64,000 nt of DNA from Caloranaerobacter sp050286925. GTDB lineage: Bacteria; Bacillota; Clostridia; Tissierellales; Thermohalobacteraceae. The notes under the pieces were generated by a model that saw only the letters and a list, made by a program, of their open reading frames with translations, ran no database searches and had not been told where the DNA came from. Shown one piece after another: positions 1 through 8,663 of the stretch; the stretch's first letter is position 1; each line of letters starts with the position of its first letter. A program made the position numbers and the translations under genes. Where the stretch lies: positions 62,001 to 126,000 of the forward strand of contig NZ_JBFWFX010000005.1 of assembly GCF_050286925.1 (NCBI RefSeq), in the 5' to 3' direction.

Positions 1-71
1 AAAAATCTGATTTAATAGAAAAAACATACTGAAAATTAGCAAAAATGAAAATCATTCAAATTATAAGATGA

Positions 72-89
72 TTGGCAAGTTAATTGCAT
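72..89 (+). promoter_or_regulatory. sigma-54 (-24/-12) promoter of the ornithine operon
   Basis: The bases TTGGCAAGTTAATTGCAT match the sigma-54 consensus TGGCAC-N5-TTGCA at every defined position except the last base of the -24 box, and the GG to GC spacing is exact. It lies 45 bases before the ord start and just ahead of its ribosome site (GGAGGTG at 122-128). Sigma-54 control of Stickland amino-acid operons is known in clostridia. The enhancer site and the activator gene would lie upstream, outside the window. Confidence 0.75.
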
Positions 90-133
90 AATGCTAATGT
101 TGATAAAATAAATATAATTTCGGAGGTGTTTTT

Positions 134-1180
134 ATGGAAAATGTAAAAGTTGTAATTTGGGGCTTTGGTGCTATGGGAAGTGGAATGGCTAAAATGCTAC
201 TTAAGAAGAAAGGGGTTGAAATAGTAGGAGTTTGTGATAGAAATGAAGCGAGAGTAAATAAGAGTATGTATGAAGTTTTAGGAGTAGAGAGAGAAGATAG
301 ACCAGAAGTTATTATTAAAGAAAATATCGAAGATGTAATTACTGAGAAATGTGCTGATGTAGTTCTTTTAGCAACAGATTCATTTACAAAAAATGCTTTT
401 GATAAAATAAAATTCTGTTTGGAGAAGAAGATTAACGTAATTTCAACAGCAGAAGAAATGGCATATCCAATGGCTCAATCGCCAGAATTATCTAAAGAGA
501 TGGATAGGATTGCAAAGGAAAACGGTGTCACAGTTTTAGGTACAGGAATAAATCCTGGATTTATTATGGATTTATTAGTAATAGCTTTAACAGGTGCATG
601 TGAAGAAGTTCAACATATAAAGGCATCAAGAATTAACGACTTATCACCTTTTGGTCCAGCAGTTATGACAGAGCAAGGTGTTGGTACAACAGTAGATGAA
701 TTTAATAAAGGTGTTGAAAATGGTACACTAGCTGGTCATGTTGGTTTCCCTGAGTCGATTAATATGATTGCTGATGCAATAGGTTGGAAAGTTAGTAAAA
801 TTGAACAAACTAAAGAACCTATAATTTCAAATGTGTATAGAAAAACAAAATATGCAGAAGTACAGCCTGGAAATGTAGCAGGATGTAGGCAAATGGGATA
901 TGGTTATATAGGTGATGAATTGAAGATTGAAATGGAACATCCACAGCAAATATTACCAGAAAAAGAAGGGGTAGAAACTGGCGATTATATTTGGATAAAA
1001 GGTACACCTAATATTAGTATGCAAATTAAGCCTGAAATTCCAGGAGGGATTGGTACTATAGCTATGTGTGTTAATATGATACCTCATGTTATTAATGCTG
1101 GTCCTGGATTAAAAACTATGTTAGATTTACCAGTTCCAAGAGCAATTATGGGAGATATGAGAGAACTTATAAAAAGGTAG
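134..1180 (+). CDS. ord: 2,4-diaminopentanoate dehydrogenase
   Basis: This 348-residue protein has an N-terminal Rossmann nucleotide-binding motif (GFGAMGSGM, about residues 10-18) and the length and overall pattern of the clostridial 2,4-diaminopentanoate dehydrogenase. The enzyme oxidatively deaminates 2,4-diaminopentanoate, the aminomutase product, to 2-amino-4-ketopentanoate with reduction of NAD(P). The identification rests on the similarity and on the gene being first in an operon that also encodes the thiolase, the aminomutase and ornithine racemase. The ATG has GGAGGTG five bases upstream. A sigma-54 promoter precedes it, so expression probably needs an amino-acid-responsive activator. 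Confidence 0.93.
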   Translation: MENVKVVIWGFGAMGSGMAKMLLKKKGVEIVGVCDRNEARVNKSMYEVLGVEREDRPEVIIKENIEDVITEKCADVVLLATDSFTKNAFDKIKFCLEKKINVISTAEEMAYPMAQSPELSKEMDRIAKENGVTVLGTGINPGFIMDLLVIALTGACEEVQHIKASRINDLSPFGPAVMTEQGVGTTVDEFNKGVENGTLAGHVGFPESINMIADAIGWKVSKIEQTKEPIISNVYRKTKYAEVQPGNVAGCRQMGYGYIGDELKIEMEHPQQILPEKEGVETGDYIWIKGTPNISMQIKPEIPGGIGTIAMCVNMIPHVINAGPGLKTMLDLPVPRAIMGDMRELIKR

Positions 1181-1188
1181 GGATGCAT

Positions 1189-1503
1189 ATGAATAAGGCT
1201 AAAAAAGGAGATTGGGTAAGAATTCATAATATAGTACTTAAACCTGAAGAAAGAGCCCCACAAGTTCCAGAAGATACAAAGAAAGTTCCTTTAGAAATGT
1301 GGGTAAAAGGTTTTTTACTAAATGAAGAGGCTAAAATTGGTGATGAAGTAGAAATAGAAACTTATATTGGCAGAAAAATTAAAGGTAAGTTGGTAGAAAT
1401 AAATCCGTATTATAACCACGATTATGGAAAATGTATACCTGAGTTATTGTTTATCGGTAGACAATTGCGTGGTATCCTCAAAGGCGGTGAAGATAATGAA
1501 TAG
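1189..1503 (+). CDS. ortA: 2-amino-4-ketopentanoate thiolase, alpha subunit
   Basis: A 104-residue protein beginning MNKAKKGDWVRIHNIV, typical of OrtA. With OrtB it cleaves 2-amino-4-ketopentanoate with CoA to alanine and acetyl-CoA, the carbon-yielding step of ornithine oxidation. An ATG two codons earlier (1183) is possible, but the AGGG at 1179-1182 is better spaced for the start at 1189. Only eight bases separate it from the ord stop, and its 3' end overlaps the start of ortB by eight bases, so translation is probably coupled and the two subunits made in step. No catalytic motif is visible in this small subunit. Confidence 0.92.
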   Translation: MNKAKKGDWVRIHNIVLKPEERAPQVPEDTKKVPLEMWVKGFLLNEEAKIGDEVEIETYIGRKIKGKLVEINPYYNHDYGKCIPELLFIGRQLRGILKGGEDNE

Positions 1504-2914
1504 AGATATGAGTTATCAGGGTGTTATGTCTAGAAGAAATGAAATAATGAAAAAAGCTGTTGGCATTGATTATGAACGTTTTGAAAGTAAAGGTATAGCG
1601 TTTGATTATGAAAGAATGATGAGAGAAACTGGTTATAGTCTACAAGAAATACAAAGAATACAAAGTGAAGTAGGAGTAGGAAATACCCCTATATATGAAT
1701 TGAAAAACTTAACAGCATTAGCTAGAAAATTAGCACCTAAAGGTAAGGGGGCTAGAATATTTATTAAAGATGAAGCATGTAATCCTTCTGGTAGTTTTAA
1801 AGCTAGAAGAGCTGCAACAAGTATTTATCATGCTAAAAAGAAAGGATATAAAGGTGTTATAGCAGCTACAAGTGGTAATTACGGTGCAGCAGTAGCGAGT
1901 CAAGCAGCAATGAAGGGACTTAAATGTATAATTGTTCAGGAGTGCTATGATTCAAGAGGTATTGGTCAACCCGAAATAATAGAAAAAGCAAGAAAATGTG
2001 AAGCATACGGTGCTGAAGTGCTGCAGTTGACAGTAGGCCCAGAATTATTTTACACATTTTTAAAATTATTAGAGGAAACAGGTTATTTTAATGCATCATT
2101 ATATACGCCTTTTGGAATTGCAGGTGTAGAAACTTTAGGTTATGAATTGGCAATGCAGTTTAGAGAGTTAGTGGGTAAAGACCCAGATGTTGTTGTAGCA
2201 ACGAATGCAGGAGGCGGTAACTTAACAGGTACTGCTAGAGGACTTATAAAAGCTGGAGCTTATAATGTAAAAATAGTAGGAGCAAGTGTAAACTTAAAAG
2301 GGCTTCATATGGCTAGTGATACACAATTTAATAAAAAATCTTTTACTACTGGACATACAGGATTTGGAATACCTTTTGCTACATGGCCTGATAGATCAGA
2401 TGTACCTAGGTCTGCAGCAAGACCTTTAAGATATATGGATAGATATGTAACTGTAAATCAAGGAGAAGTGTTCTATATTACTGAAGCATTGGCACAATTA
2501 GAGGGACTAGAAAGAGGACCTGCTGGAAACACATCTTTAGCTGCTGCTTTTGCATTAGCTCAAGAGCTAGATGAAGACCAAATTATAGTTGCACAAGAAA
2601 CTGAATATACGGGTGCTGGAAAACATATTCAACCTCAATTGACATTTGCTAAGGAGAATGGTGTAGATATCATTATTGGCAATCCGGATGAGGAAATACC
2701 TGGAAAAAATATTATTTTACCAAGTCATCCAGGACAAATAAAGGCTAGAGATTTAGACCTTGATAAAATTAAAAAATCGTATATTAAAAATTGTATTGAA
2801 ACAACAAAAATTGATTATGTAACTGAAGAAGATATAGATTTTCTAGTAAAAGATACAAAATCAAATGAGGAGTTTGTAAAACAAATTTTAGATGAATTGG
2901 GAGTTAAATATTAA
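1496..2914 (+). CDS. ortB: 2-amino-4-ketopentanoate thiolase, beta subunit (PLP-dependent)
   Basis: A 472-residue fold-type II PLP enzyme, related to threonine synthase-like proteins. The segment PSGSFKARRA carries the probable PLP lysine, and glycine-rich phosphate-binding stretches (TSGNYGAAVA, NAGGGNL) follow. It is the catalytic PLP subunit of the OrtAB thiolase giving alanine and acetyl-CoA. The frame is open upstream to 1424, inside ortA, but GGCGGTGA at 1483-1490 sits at the right distance from the ATG at 1496, giving an eight-base overlap with ortA. The start MNRDMSYQGVM agrees with this family as far as I recognise it. Confidence 0.93.
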   Translation: MNRDMSYQGVMSRRNEIMKKAVGIDYERFESKGIAFDYERMMRETGYSLQEIQRIQSEVGVGNTPIYELKNLTALARKLAPKGKGARIFIKDEACNPSGSFKARRAATSIYHAKKKGYKGVIAATSGNYGAAVASQAAMKGLKCIIVQECYDSRGIGQPEIIEKARKCEAYGAEVLQLTVGPELFYTFLKLLEETGYFNASLYTPFGIAGVETLGYELAMQFRELVGKDPDVVVATNAGGGNLTGTARGLIKAGAYNVKIVGASVNLKGLHMASDTQFNKKSFTTGHTGFGIPFATWPDRSDVPRSAARPLRYMDRYVTVNQGEVFYITEALAQLEGLERGPAGNTSLAAAFALAQELDEDQIIVAQETEYTGAGKHIQPQLTFAKENGVDIIIGNPDEEIPGKNIILPSHPGQIKARDLDLDKIKKSYIKNCIETTKIDYVTEEDIDFLVKDTKSNEEFVKQILDELGVKY

Positions 2915-2930
2915 TATTGGAGGTGCAAAA

Positions 2931-3296
2931 ATGAAAAGACCAGATGATTTTGAAACTAGAAGACAGCATTTGAAAGATTTAACTGAAGAAGAATTAGAAA
3001 AAAGATTTTGGGAGTTAGCAGAGAAAATAGTTGATCCTTTAATAGAATTAGCGTACAAGCATACTTCTCCTTCAATTGAAAGATCTGTATTATTACGAAT
3101 GGGATTTTCAAGTATAGAAGCTAAGGCTATTGTTGAAGGAGCAGTTGATAGAGGATTATTAGGTAAGGGTGCAGGACACTTAGTATATAGACTTGCTAAA
3201 GAAAAAGGTATGGATATTCGTGAAGCTGGTTTGAAACTTGCTGAAGGAGAAATGTGGGATGAAGTTGTTAGCATTTTTAGAGGAGGTGAGCGTTAA
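2931..3296 (+). CDS. oraS: D-ornithine 4,5-aminomutase, S subunit
   Basis: A 121-residue small subunit of the adenosylcobalamin- and PLP-dependent D-ornithine 4,5-aminomutase, matching the usual OraS length. The open frame extends upstream to 2892 inside ortB, but GGAGGTG at 2919-2925 marks the ATG at 2931 (MKRPDDFETRR). OraS supports the heterodimer and has no cobalamin-binding motif of its own. Its TAA stop overlaps the ATG of oraE by one base (TAATG), a classic coupling that keeps subunits equimolar. Confidence 0.93.
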   Translation: MKRPDDFETRRQHLKDLTEEELEKRFWELAEKIVDPLIELAYKHTSPSIERSVLLRMGFSSIEAKAIVEGAVDRGLLGKGAGHLVYRLAKEKGMDIREAGLKLAEGEMWDEVVSIFRGGER

Positions 3297-5524
3297 TGCA
3301 GTTAAAACCAAATGAAAAATTAAATATTGAAAATATCTTAAAAGATTTAGATAAATATAGACCTAAGAGAAGAGGTTGGACTTGGAGAAAAGGAACAGGA
3401 CAAAAAAGAAAAATAGGTGAGTTTGAGTATTATGATACTTCAGAACCTTTAAAGCAGAGTCAACCACTGCCTGCTGCAAAAAGTTTTGATGACATAGATC
3501 CGCAGCCTGATTGTATTATAACAACAGAAATTGCATCTGGAAGATTTGAGGACGATATTAGGCGTATGAGAATGGCAGCTTGGCATGGTGCTGACCATAT
3601 AATGGTAATAAGAACTGCTGGACAGAGCCATTTTGATGGGCTTATTGAAGGTACTCCACAGGGGATTGGCGGTATACCTGTTACAAGAAAACAAGTTAGA
3701 GCACAGAGAAAAGCTCTTGATATTATCGAAGAAGAAGTAGGAAGACCTATAAACTATCATTCATATGTAAGTGGAGTTGCTGGTCCTGAAATAGCTGTTA
3801 TGTTTGCTGAAGAAGGTGTAAATGGTGCACATCAAGATCCTCAATATAATGTTCTTTATAGAAATATAAATATGGTTAGATCTTTTGTCGATGCAGCAGT
3901 TGCGAAACGAGTAATGGCTTGGGCAGATATGGTACAGATAGATGGTGCACATAATGCTAATGCAACAGCTATTAAAGCTTGGAAAGTTATGCCAGAACTT
4001 ATGGTTCAACATGCTATTAACTCAATGTTTTCTGTGAAAGTAGGAATGAAAAAAGAAAATATTTGTCTTTCAACAGTACCGCCAACAGCTCCACCTGCTC
4101 CTTGTATGAGATTGGATTTACCTTATGCAGTTGCTTTAAGAGAGTTATTTAGAGATTATAAAATGAGAGCACAAATGAATACAAAATATATGGAATCATC
4201 AACTAGAGAGGCCACTGTAACGCATGTTCTAAACTTACTTATTTCCAAATTGACAAGAGCTGATATACAATCAACTATTACACCTGATGAAGGTAGAAAT
4301 GTACCATGGCATATTTATAACATAGAAGCATGTGATACAGCTAAGCAAGCTCTTATAGGTATGGATGGCCTTAAGGAAATGGTACAACTTAGAAGACATG
4401 AAGGCGAATTAGCTCGTAAGGTTAGAGAATTAAAAGAGAGAGCAGTATTGTTTATGGAAGAAATTTTAGAAGTTGGAGGTTATTTTAAAGCTGTTGAATT
4501 AGGTTTCTTTGTTGATTCAGGATATTATCCAGAAAGAAATGGTGATGGTATAGTAAGAAAAATTGATGGAGGTATAGGTGCTGGTACAGTAGTTGAGAGA
4601 GAAGAAGATTATATGGCACCTGTAACAGCACATTTTGGCTATAATAATATAGCTCAATATGATGAAAGTGCCGTAGATAACCCTTCAAAGCTTATTGGGG
4701 GATGTACATTTGAAGACCCAGACAAAATCATTTTTATAGATGAATTAGATGAAAATGACAATGTATATAAGAGACTAGAAGAAACAAGAGAATTTAGAGA
4801 GACTAGCAAAATAAAACCTGAAATGGAATGGCAGGGGGATGGAATTATACAGATTACTCTATTCTTGCCTACTGAAGAGAGAGTTGCAGAGGTTGCTGCT
4901 ATCGAAATAGGAAAACGATTGGGGTTAGAAGATGTTGAAGTTATTCATAAAGAAATTATGCAGTTAGCAGAAGGTACGAGAATAGAATTGAAAGGTAGAG
5001 TTCCATTTACAATTGATACTAGCGAGTTAGTTATTCCGCCAAAACCAGAAATAATGTCTGATGAAGAAATAAGAGCTGAAATAGAAGCTAATCCAATGAG
5101 AATCGTAGCAGCTACTGTAGGTCAAGATGAGCATTCAGTAGGATTAAGAGAAATAATAGATATTAAGCATGGCGGAATTGAAAAGTATGGTATTGAGTGT
5201 CATTATCTAGGAACATCGGTACCTGTTGAGAAATTAGTAGATGCTGCTATAGAATTAAATGCAGATGCAATTTTAGCTTCAACAATTATTAGTCATGATG
5301 ATATACATTATAAAAATATGAAAAAATTACATGAGCTTTGTGTTGAAAAAGGAATTAGAGATAAGATTATAATAGCTTGTGGTGGAACTCAGGTTTCAAA
5401 TGAATTGGCAGTACAGCAAGGTGTTGATGCAGGATTTGGTAGAGGAACTAAAGGAGTACATGTAGCTACTTTTTTAGTTAAAAAACGTAGAGAATTAAAG
5501 GAGAAATTGAAAAATGAAAATTAA
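3296..5524 (+). CDS. oraE: D-ornithine 4,5-aminomutase, E subunit (B12/PLP)
   Basis: The 742-residue catalytic subunit migrates the terminal amino group of D-ornithine to give 2,4-diaminopentanoate. The N-terminal two thirds is the TIM-barrel and PLP-binding part. The C-terminal Rossmann domain carries the cobalamin motif D-x-H-x-x-G (DEHSVG) with the lower-ligand histidine at residue 613. Lysine 624, in IIDIKHGG, sits at the spacing expected for the PLP-binding lysine known at 629 in the Clostridium sticklandii enzyme, where the ligand histidine is 618. Start and stop overlap the neighbours (one base with oraS, eleven with the next gene). No key residue seems to be missing. Confidence 0.95.
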   Translation: MQLKPNEKLNIENILKDLDKYRPKRRGWTWRKGTGQKRKIGEFEYYDTSEPLKQSQPLPAAKSFDDIDPQPDCIITTEIASGRFEDDIRRMRMAAWHGADHIMVIRTAGQSHFDGLIEGTPQGIGGIPVTRKQVRAQRKALDIIEEEVGRPINYHSYVSGVAGPEIAVMFAEEGVNGAHQDPQYNVLYRNINMVRSFVDAAVAKRVMAWADMVQIDGAHNANATAIKAWKVMPELMVQHAINSMFSVKVGMKKENICLSTVPPTAPPAPCMRLDLPYAVALRELFRDYKMRAQMNTKYMESSTREATVTHVLNLLISKLTRADIQSTITPDEGRNVPWHIYNIEACDTAKQALIGMDGLKEMVQLRRHEGELARKVRELKERAVLFMEEILEVGGYFKAVELGFFVDSGYYPERNGDGIVRKIDGGIGAGTVVEREEDYMAPVTAHFGYNNIAQYDESAVDNPSKLIGGCTFEDPDKIIFIDELDENDNVYKRLEETREFRETSKIKPEMEWQGDGIIQITLFLPTEERVAEVAAIEIGKRLGLEDVEVIHKEIMQLAEGTRIELKGRVPFTIDTSELVIPPKPEIMSDEEIRAEIEANPMRIVAATVGQDEHSVGLREIIDIKHGGIEKYGIECHYLGTSVPVEKLVDAAIELNADAILASTIISHDDIHYKNMKKLHELCVEKGIRDKIIIACGGTQVSNELAVQQGVDAGFGRGTKGVHVATFLVKKRRELKEKLKNEN

Positions 5525-6881
5525 TGTTTTAGTAGCGGAAATTGGAAGTACAACGACTGTAGTAAATGCATTTAATGGAATATATAGCTCTTGTCCAACT
5601 TTTGTTGGACAAGGGCAAGCTCCAACAACTGTACTTGAAGGTGATGTTAAGATCGGTTTAAAAGGAGCTATTGAAAGTCTAAGAAAAAATATTGGGGCAA
5701 GTAAAATTGAATATGACGAATTGCTTGCTACAAGTAGTGCTGCAGGCGGTTTAAGAATGACTGTACATGGTCTTGTTTATGATATGACAGTTAGGGCAGC
5801 TAAGGAAGCTGCTTTAGGAGCAGGCGCTAACATTCATCAGATCACATCAGGTAAATTAAGGAAAAGTGATTTAAAGAAGTTAGTTGCTATAAAGCCTAAT
5901 ATTATTCTTATAGCAGGTGGAGTAGATTATGGAGAAAGGGATACAGCTTTATACAATGCAGAATTAATTGCAGAATTAGGGTTGGAAATACCAGTTATTT
6001 ATGCAGGTAATATAGAAAACCATGATGATATTAGAGATATTTTTGAAGGTACTAACACAAGATTATATATTGTTGAAAATGTATATCCTAAAATTGACCA
6101 ACTGAATATAGAGCCAACTAGAAGAGTTATTCAGGAAGTGTTTGAAGAACATATAACTAATGCTCCAGGGATGAAAAAAGTACGTGAAATGGTAACTGGC
6201 AATATTATACCGACACCAGGTGCTGTAATGATAGCTTCAAAGTTATTATATGATGAAATAGGAGATTTGATAACTATTGATGTAGGTGGTGCTACAACTG
6301 ACGTCCACTCAGTAACAGAAGGCAGTGATGAAGTAAATAGGATGTTAATAAGTCCAGAGCCTTTAGCTAAGAGAACTGTTGAAGGAGACTTAGGTGTGTA
6401 TGTAAACATGAAAAATGTTGTAGAAAGACTGGGGGTAGAGAAGTTATGTGATAAGCTTAAAATAGATGAAGAAACAGTTAATGATTTGATAAATAATTAT
6501 AAACCCATTCCAGAAACTGAATTAGAAAAAAGATTTGTAGAGGAACTTACATTAGAGGCAGTAATAACAGCTGTGAAGAGACATTGTGGACGTTTTAGAC
6601 ATTTATATGGTCCAAGTGGTAAAAAAACTATTGCTGAAGGAAAAGATTTAACAAATGTGAAATATATTATTGGTACTGGAGGAGCATTGACGAGGCTTCC
6701 AAATAGAGTTGAAATTTTAAGAAAGATAGCTCTGAGCAATAAAGGCAATGAGTTATTACCTACAAAAGAGGCTAAGATTTTAATAGATAATAATTATATT
6801 ATGGCTTCGTTAGGTGTACTATCTAAAAAATACCCTGATGCTGCAATTAAGTTATTGAAAGAAAGTCTAAAAATAGATTAG
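5514..6881 (+). CDS. MutL-like ATPase, aminomutase-associated (GlmL family)
   Basis: A 455-residue protein of the GlmL/MutL family, unrelated to DNA mismatch repair MutL. It has an actin-like ATPase layout: an N-terminal phosphate loop (AEIGSTTTVVNAF), a central DVGGATTDVHS motif at about residues 258-268, and a C-terminal GTGGALTRLP. In glutamate mutase and ornithine aminomutase clusters this gene is thought to act as a reactivating chaperone that swaps damaged cobalamin. That role is inferred from family and context. The ATG at 5514 lies inside the 3' end of oraE, after AAAGGAG. Confidence 0.88.
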   Translation: MKINVLVAEIGSTTTVVNAFNGIYSSCPTFVGQGQAPTTVLEGDVKIGLKGAIESLRKNIGASKIEYDELLATSSAAGGLRMTVHGLVYDMTVRAAKEAALGAGANIHQITSGKLRKSDLKKLVAIKPNIILIAGGVDYGERDTALYNAELIAELGLEIPVIYAGNIENHDDIRDIFEGTNTRLYIVENVYPKIDQLNIEPTRRVIQEVFEEHITNAPGMKKVREMVTGNIIPTPGAVMIASKLLYDEIGDLITIDVGGATTDVHSVTEGSDEVNRMLISPEPLAKRTVEGDLGVYVNMKNVVERLGVEKLCDKLKIDEETVNDLINNYKPIPETELEKRFVEELTLEAVITAVKRHCGRFRHLYGPSGKKTIAEGKDLTNVKYIIGTGGALTRLPNRVEILRKIALSNKGNELLPTKEAKILIDNNYIMASLGVLSKKYPDAAIKLLKESLKID

Positions 6882-6896
6882 AGGGCTATTGCCCTC
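6881..6896 (+). other. Short perfect hairpin between the MutL-like gene and orr
   Basis: GAGGGC and GCCCTC form a six-base-pair stem with a TATT loop, followed by a weak T-rich stretch. It begins at the last base of the upstream stop codon. It could be an mRNA processing or attenuating hairpin that lowers orr relative to oraE, but the T-run is too poor for a confident terminator. Confidence 0.4.
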
Positions 6897-6921
6897 GTAT
6901 TCTTTTGAAAGGATGATTAAA

Positions 6922-7986
6922 ATGCAATATCCATGTGTAGAGATTTCATTGGACAAAATAAAGCATAATACTGAAAAACTTGTTGAATTGTGTAAAAAAC
7001 ATGAGATAAATGTAACTGGTGTAACAAAAGTATTTTGTGGTGAACCCAAAATAGCTAAAATAATGGTAGAGGGTGGAGTACAAATATTAGCAGATTCAAG
7101 AATAGAAAATTTAATTAAATTAAAAGATATTAATGTTCCTAAAATGCTGCTTAGACTTCCTATGATAAGTCAAGTAGATGATGTTGTAAGGTATTCTGAT
7201 ATATCTTTGAATTCTGAGTTAAAAACAATAAAAGAGCTATCAAAAAAAGCTGAAGAGTTAAATAAAAAGCATAAAATAATTTTAATGGTTGACTTAGGAG
7301 ATTTAAGAGAAGGAATATTTGATGAAGAAGAAATTTTTTTAGTAGTATCGGAAATATTAAAACTAGATGGTATAAAACTAATAGGCATTGGTACAAATCT
7401 TACTTGTTATGGAGGAGTAATACCAAAATATGAAAATTTAAGTAGGTTAGTTAAAATAAAAATGAACATTGAAAAGAAGTTTAATATAAAATTAGATATT
7501 ATTTCAGGTGGAAACTCAAGTAGCTTATATTTACTAAAAACTGGTGAAATGCCAAAAGAGATAAATCAGTTAAGGTTAGGCGAATCGATAGTCTTGGGGA
7601 GAGAAACAGCATATGGCAAAAGTATTGAAAATACATATGATGATTGTTTTAAACTCATTGTTGAAATTATTGAGGTTAAAGAAAAACCTTCAGTCCCCAT
7701 AGGAGAAATAGGTATGGATGCTTTTGGTAATAAACCGACATTCGTTGATAAGGGTATTATGAAAAGAGCTATCTGTGCTATAGGAAAACAAGACGTTGAT
7801 TTAGGAGATATAATACCTTATGATAAAGATATTGAAATATTAGGAGCAAGTAGTGACCACTTGATTTTAGATATTACAAAATGTGAAAAAGATTATGAGG
7901 TTGGAGATAATGTAGAATTCAAGTTAACTTATGGTGGTATATTAAAAGTTATGACATCTGAGTATGTGAAAAAGAATTTTAGATAA
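6922..7986 (+). CDS. orr: Ornithine racemase (PLP-dependent)
   Basis: A 354-residue enzyme of the alanine racemase N-terminal (TIM-barrel) fold. The PLP lysine is probably K36 in TGVTKVFCG. It interconverts L- and D-ornithine and so feeds OraSE, which uses the D form. Two upstream in-frame ATGs (6889, 6913) are poorly placed: the first lies in the hairpin and the second directly abuts the ribosome site. AAAGG at 6908-6912 is correctly spaced for 6922. The gene closes the operon. No classic terminator directly follows, but an 11-base-pair hairpin occurs 50 bases downstream. Confidence 0.93.
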   Translation: MQYPCVEISLDKIKHNTEKLVELCKKHEINVTGVTKVFCGEPKIAKIMVEGGVQILADSRIENLIKLKDINVPKMLLRLPMISQVDDVVRYSDISLNSELKTIKELSKKAEELNKKHKIILMVDLGDLREGIFDEEEIFLVVSEILKLDGIKLIGIGTNLTCYGGVIPKYENLSRLVKIKMNIEKKFNIKLDIISGGNSSSLYLLKTGEMPKEINQLRLGESIVLGRETAYGKSIENTYDDCFKLIVEIIEVKEKPSVPIGEIGMDAFGNKPTFVDKGIMKRAICAIGKQDVDLGDIIPYDKDIEILGASSDHLILDITKCEKDYEVGDNVEFKLTYGGILKVMTSEYVKKNFR

Positions 7987-8036
7987 AATTAGACTGTATA
8001 CGAAAATTAAATGTAAGAAAAAATAGTTTAAAGCAG

Positions 8037-8066
8037 GCTAGCAGTTGGCAGCTGACAACTGCTAGC
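8037..8066. repeat. Perfect 11-bp inverted repeat (REP-like hairpin)
   Basis: GCTAGCAGTTG (8037-8047) and CAACTGCTAGC (8056-8066) are exact reverse complements around an eight-base loop that itself contains the palindrome CAGCTG. It is much more GC-rich than the surroundings and has no T-run. Its position after orr suggests an operon-end stabilising hairpin or a dispersed palindromic repeat. No second copy was found in this window. Confidence 0.6.
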
Positions 8067-8183
8067 TATAAGTTTGTTATACGAATCGATATATAATTTA
8101 TAGTTGAACTTACTAATATATTGTGATAAATTAGTAGTATAATATGAAACTTTGATTTTTATAATATTTTGATGATTTTAAGT

Positions 8184-8215
8184 AGGCTGCTGTTAATAAG
8201 TGGCCTTTTATTATT
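8184..8215 (+). terminator. Terminator-like hairpin upstream of queD
   Basis: AGGCTGC (8184-8190) pairs with GTGGCCT (8200-8206), including two G-T pairs, around a nine-base loop, and is followed by TTTATTATTCTT. It is a modest rho-independent terminator candidate between the ornithine and queuosine operons. Confidence 0.4.
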
Positions 8216-8288
8216 CTTGATTATGAGAATACTTTAAATAGATAATTATTTTGCATAATGTAATAATAGATATGAAAGGAGAAATCTG

Positions 8289-8657
8289 ATGAATAGAACA
8301 ATAGATATAACAAAAATATTTACTTTTGATAGTGCGCATAAATTAGAAGATTATGATGGAGAATGTAAATTTTTACATGGACATACTTATAAGCTTGAAA
8401 TTACAATAAGAGGAGAAGTTGATAACAGAGGAATTGTAATTGATTTTAATGAATTAAAGGAGATAGTCAAAGAGAAAGTTATTGACGTTCTAGATCACAA
8501 ATATTTAAATGAAGTGTTTGATTTCAATCCAACTTGCGAAAATATTTTGCTTTGGATATTTAATGAAATTGATAATGCAATAAAAAAAGATAAATGTTGG
8601 CTTAAAAAGGTTGTTCTTTGGGAGACACCAACAAGTTATGCAACTTTAGAAAGGTAG
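8289..8657 (+). CDS. queD: 6-carboxy-5,6,7,8-tetrahydropterin synthase
   Basis: A 122-residue member of the PTPS/QueD family that makes 6-carboxytetrahydropterin, an early intermediate of queuosine. The zinc-binding histidines lie in FDSAHKL and LHGHTYK, and the family motifs DFNELK, LDHKYLN and a C-terminal WETPTSYA are present. The length is normal. The start follows AAAGGAG with seven bases of spacing. It heads the three-gene queDEC unit and its stop abuts queE. Only the queuosine steps up to preQ0 are encoded here; queF and tgt must be elsewhere. Confidence 0.95.
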   Translation: MNRTIDITKIFTFDSAHKLEDYDGECKFLHGHTYKLEITIRGEVDNRGIVIDFNELKEIVKEKVIDVLDHKYLNEVFDFNPTCENILLWIFNEIDNAIKKDKCWLKKVVLWETPTSYATLER

Positions 8658-8663
8658 TTGTGT

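Larger units (their letters stand above)
7987..8288. other. Non-coding gap between orr and queD
   Basis: About 300 bases with no convincing reading frame. It holds the 11-base-pair inverted repeat at 8037-8066, an AT-rich region with a TATAAT at about 8140 lacking a well spaced -35, a terminator-like hairpin at 8184-8215, and the queD ribosome site (AAAGGAG). I looked for a preQ1 riboswitch ahead of queD and saw none. Confidence 0.7.

Noticed and set aside
2888..3274. 128-codon minus-strand frame opposite oraS
   Set aside because: Shadow of a confidently identified gene with no ribosome site and no protein-like features.
5514..6881. DNA mismatch repair protein MutL
   Set aside because: The name is shared only. 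The sequence has the actin-like ATPase pattern of the aminomutase-associated GlmL family, and the context is the ornithine operon.
7987..8288. Possible preQ1 riboswitch ahead of queD
   Set aside because: The conserved preQ1 aptamer bases (a GAGGTTCTAG-like stem start and an A-rich tail after the stem) are absent.
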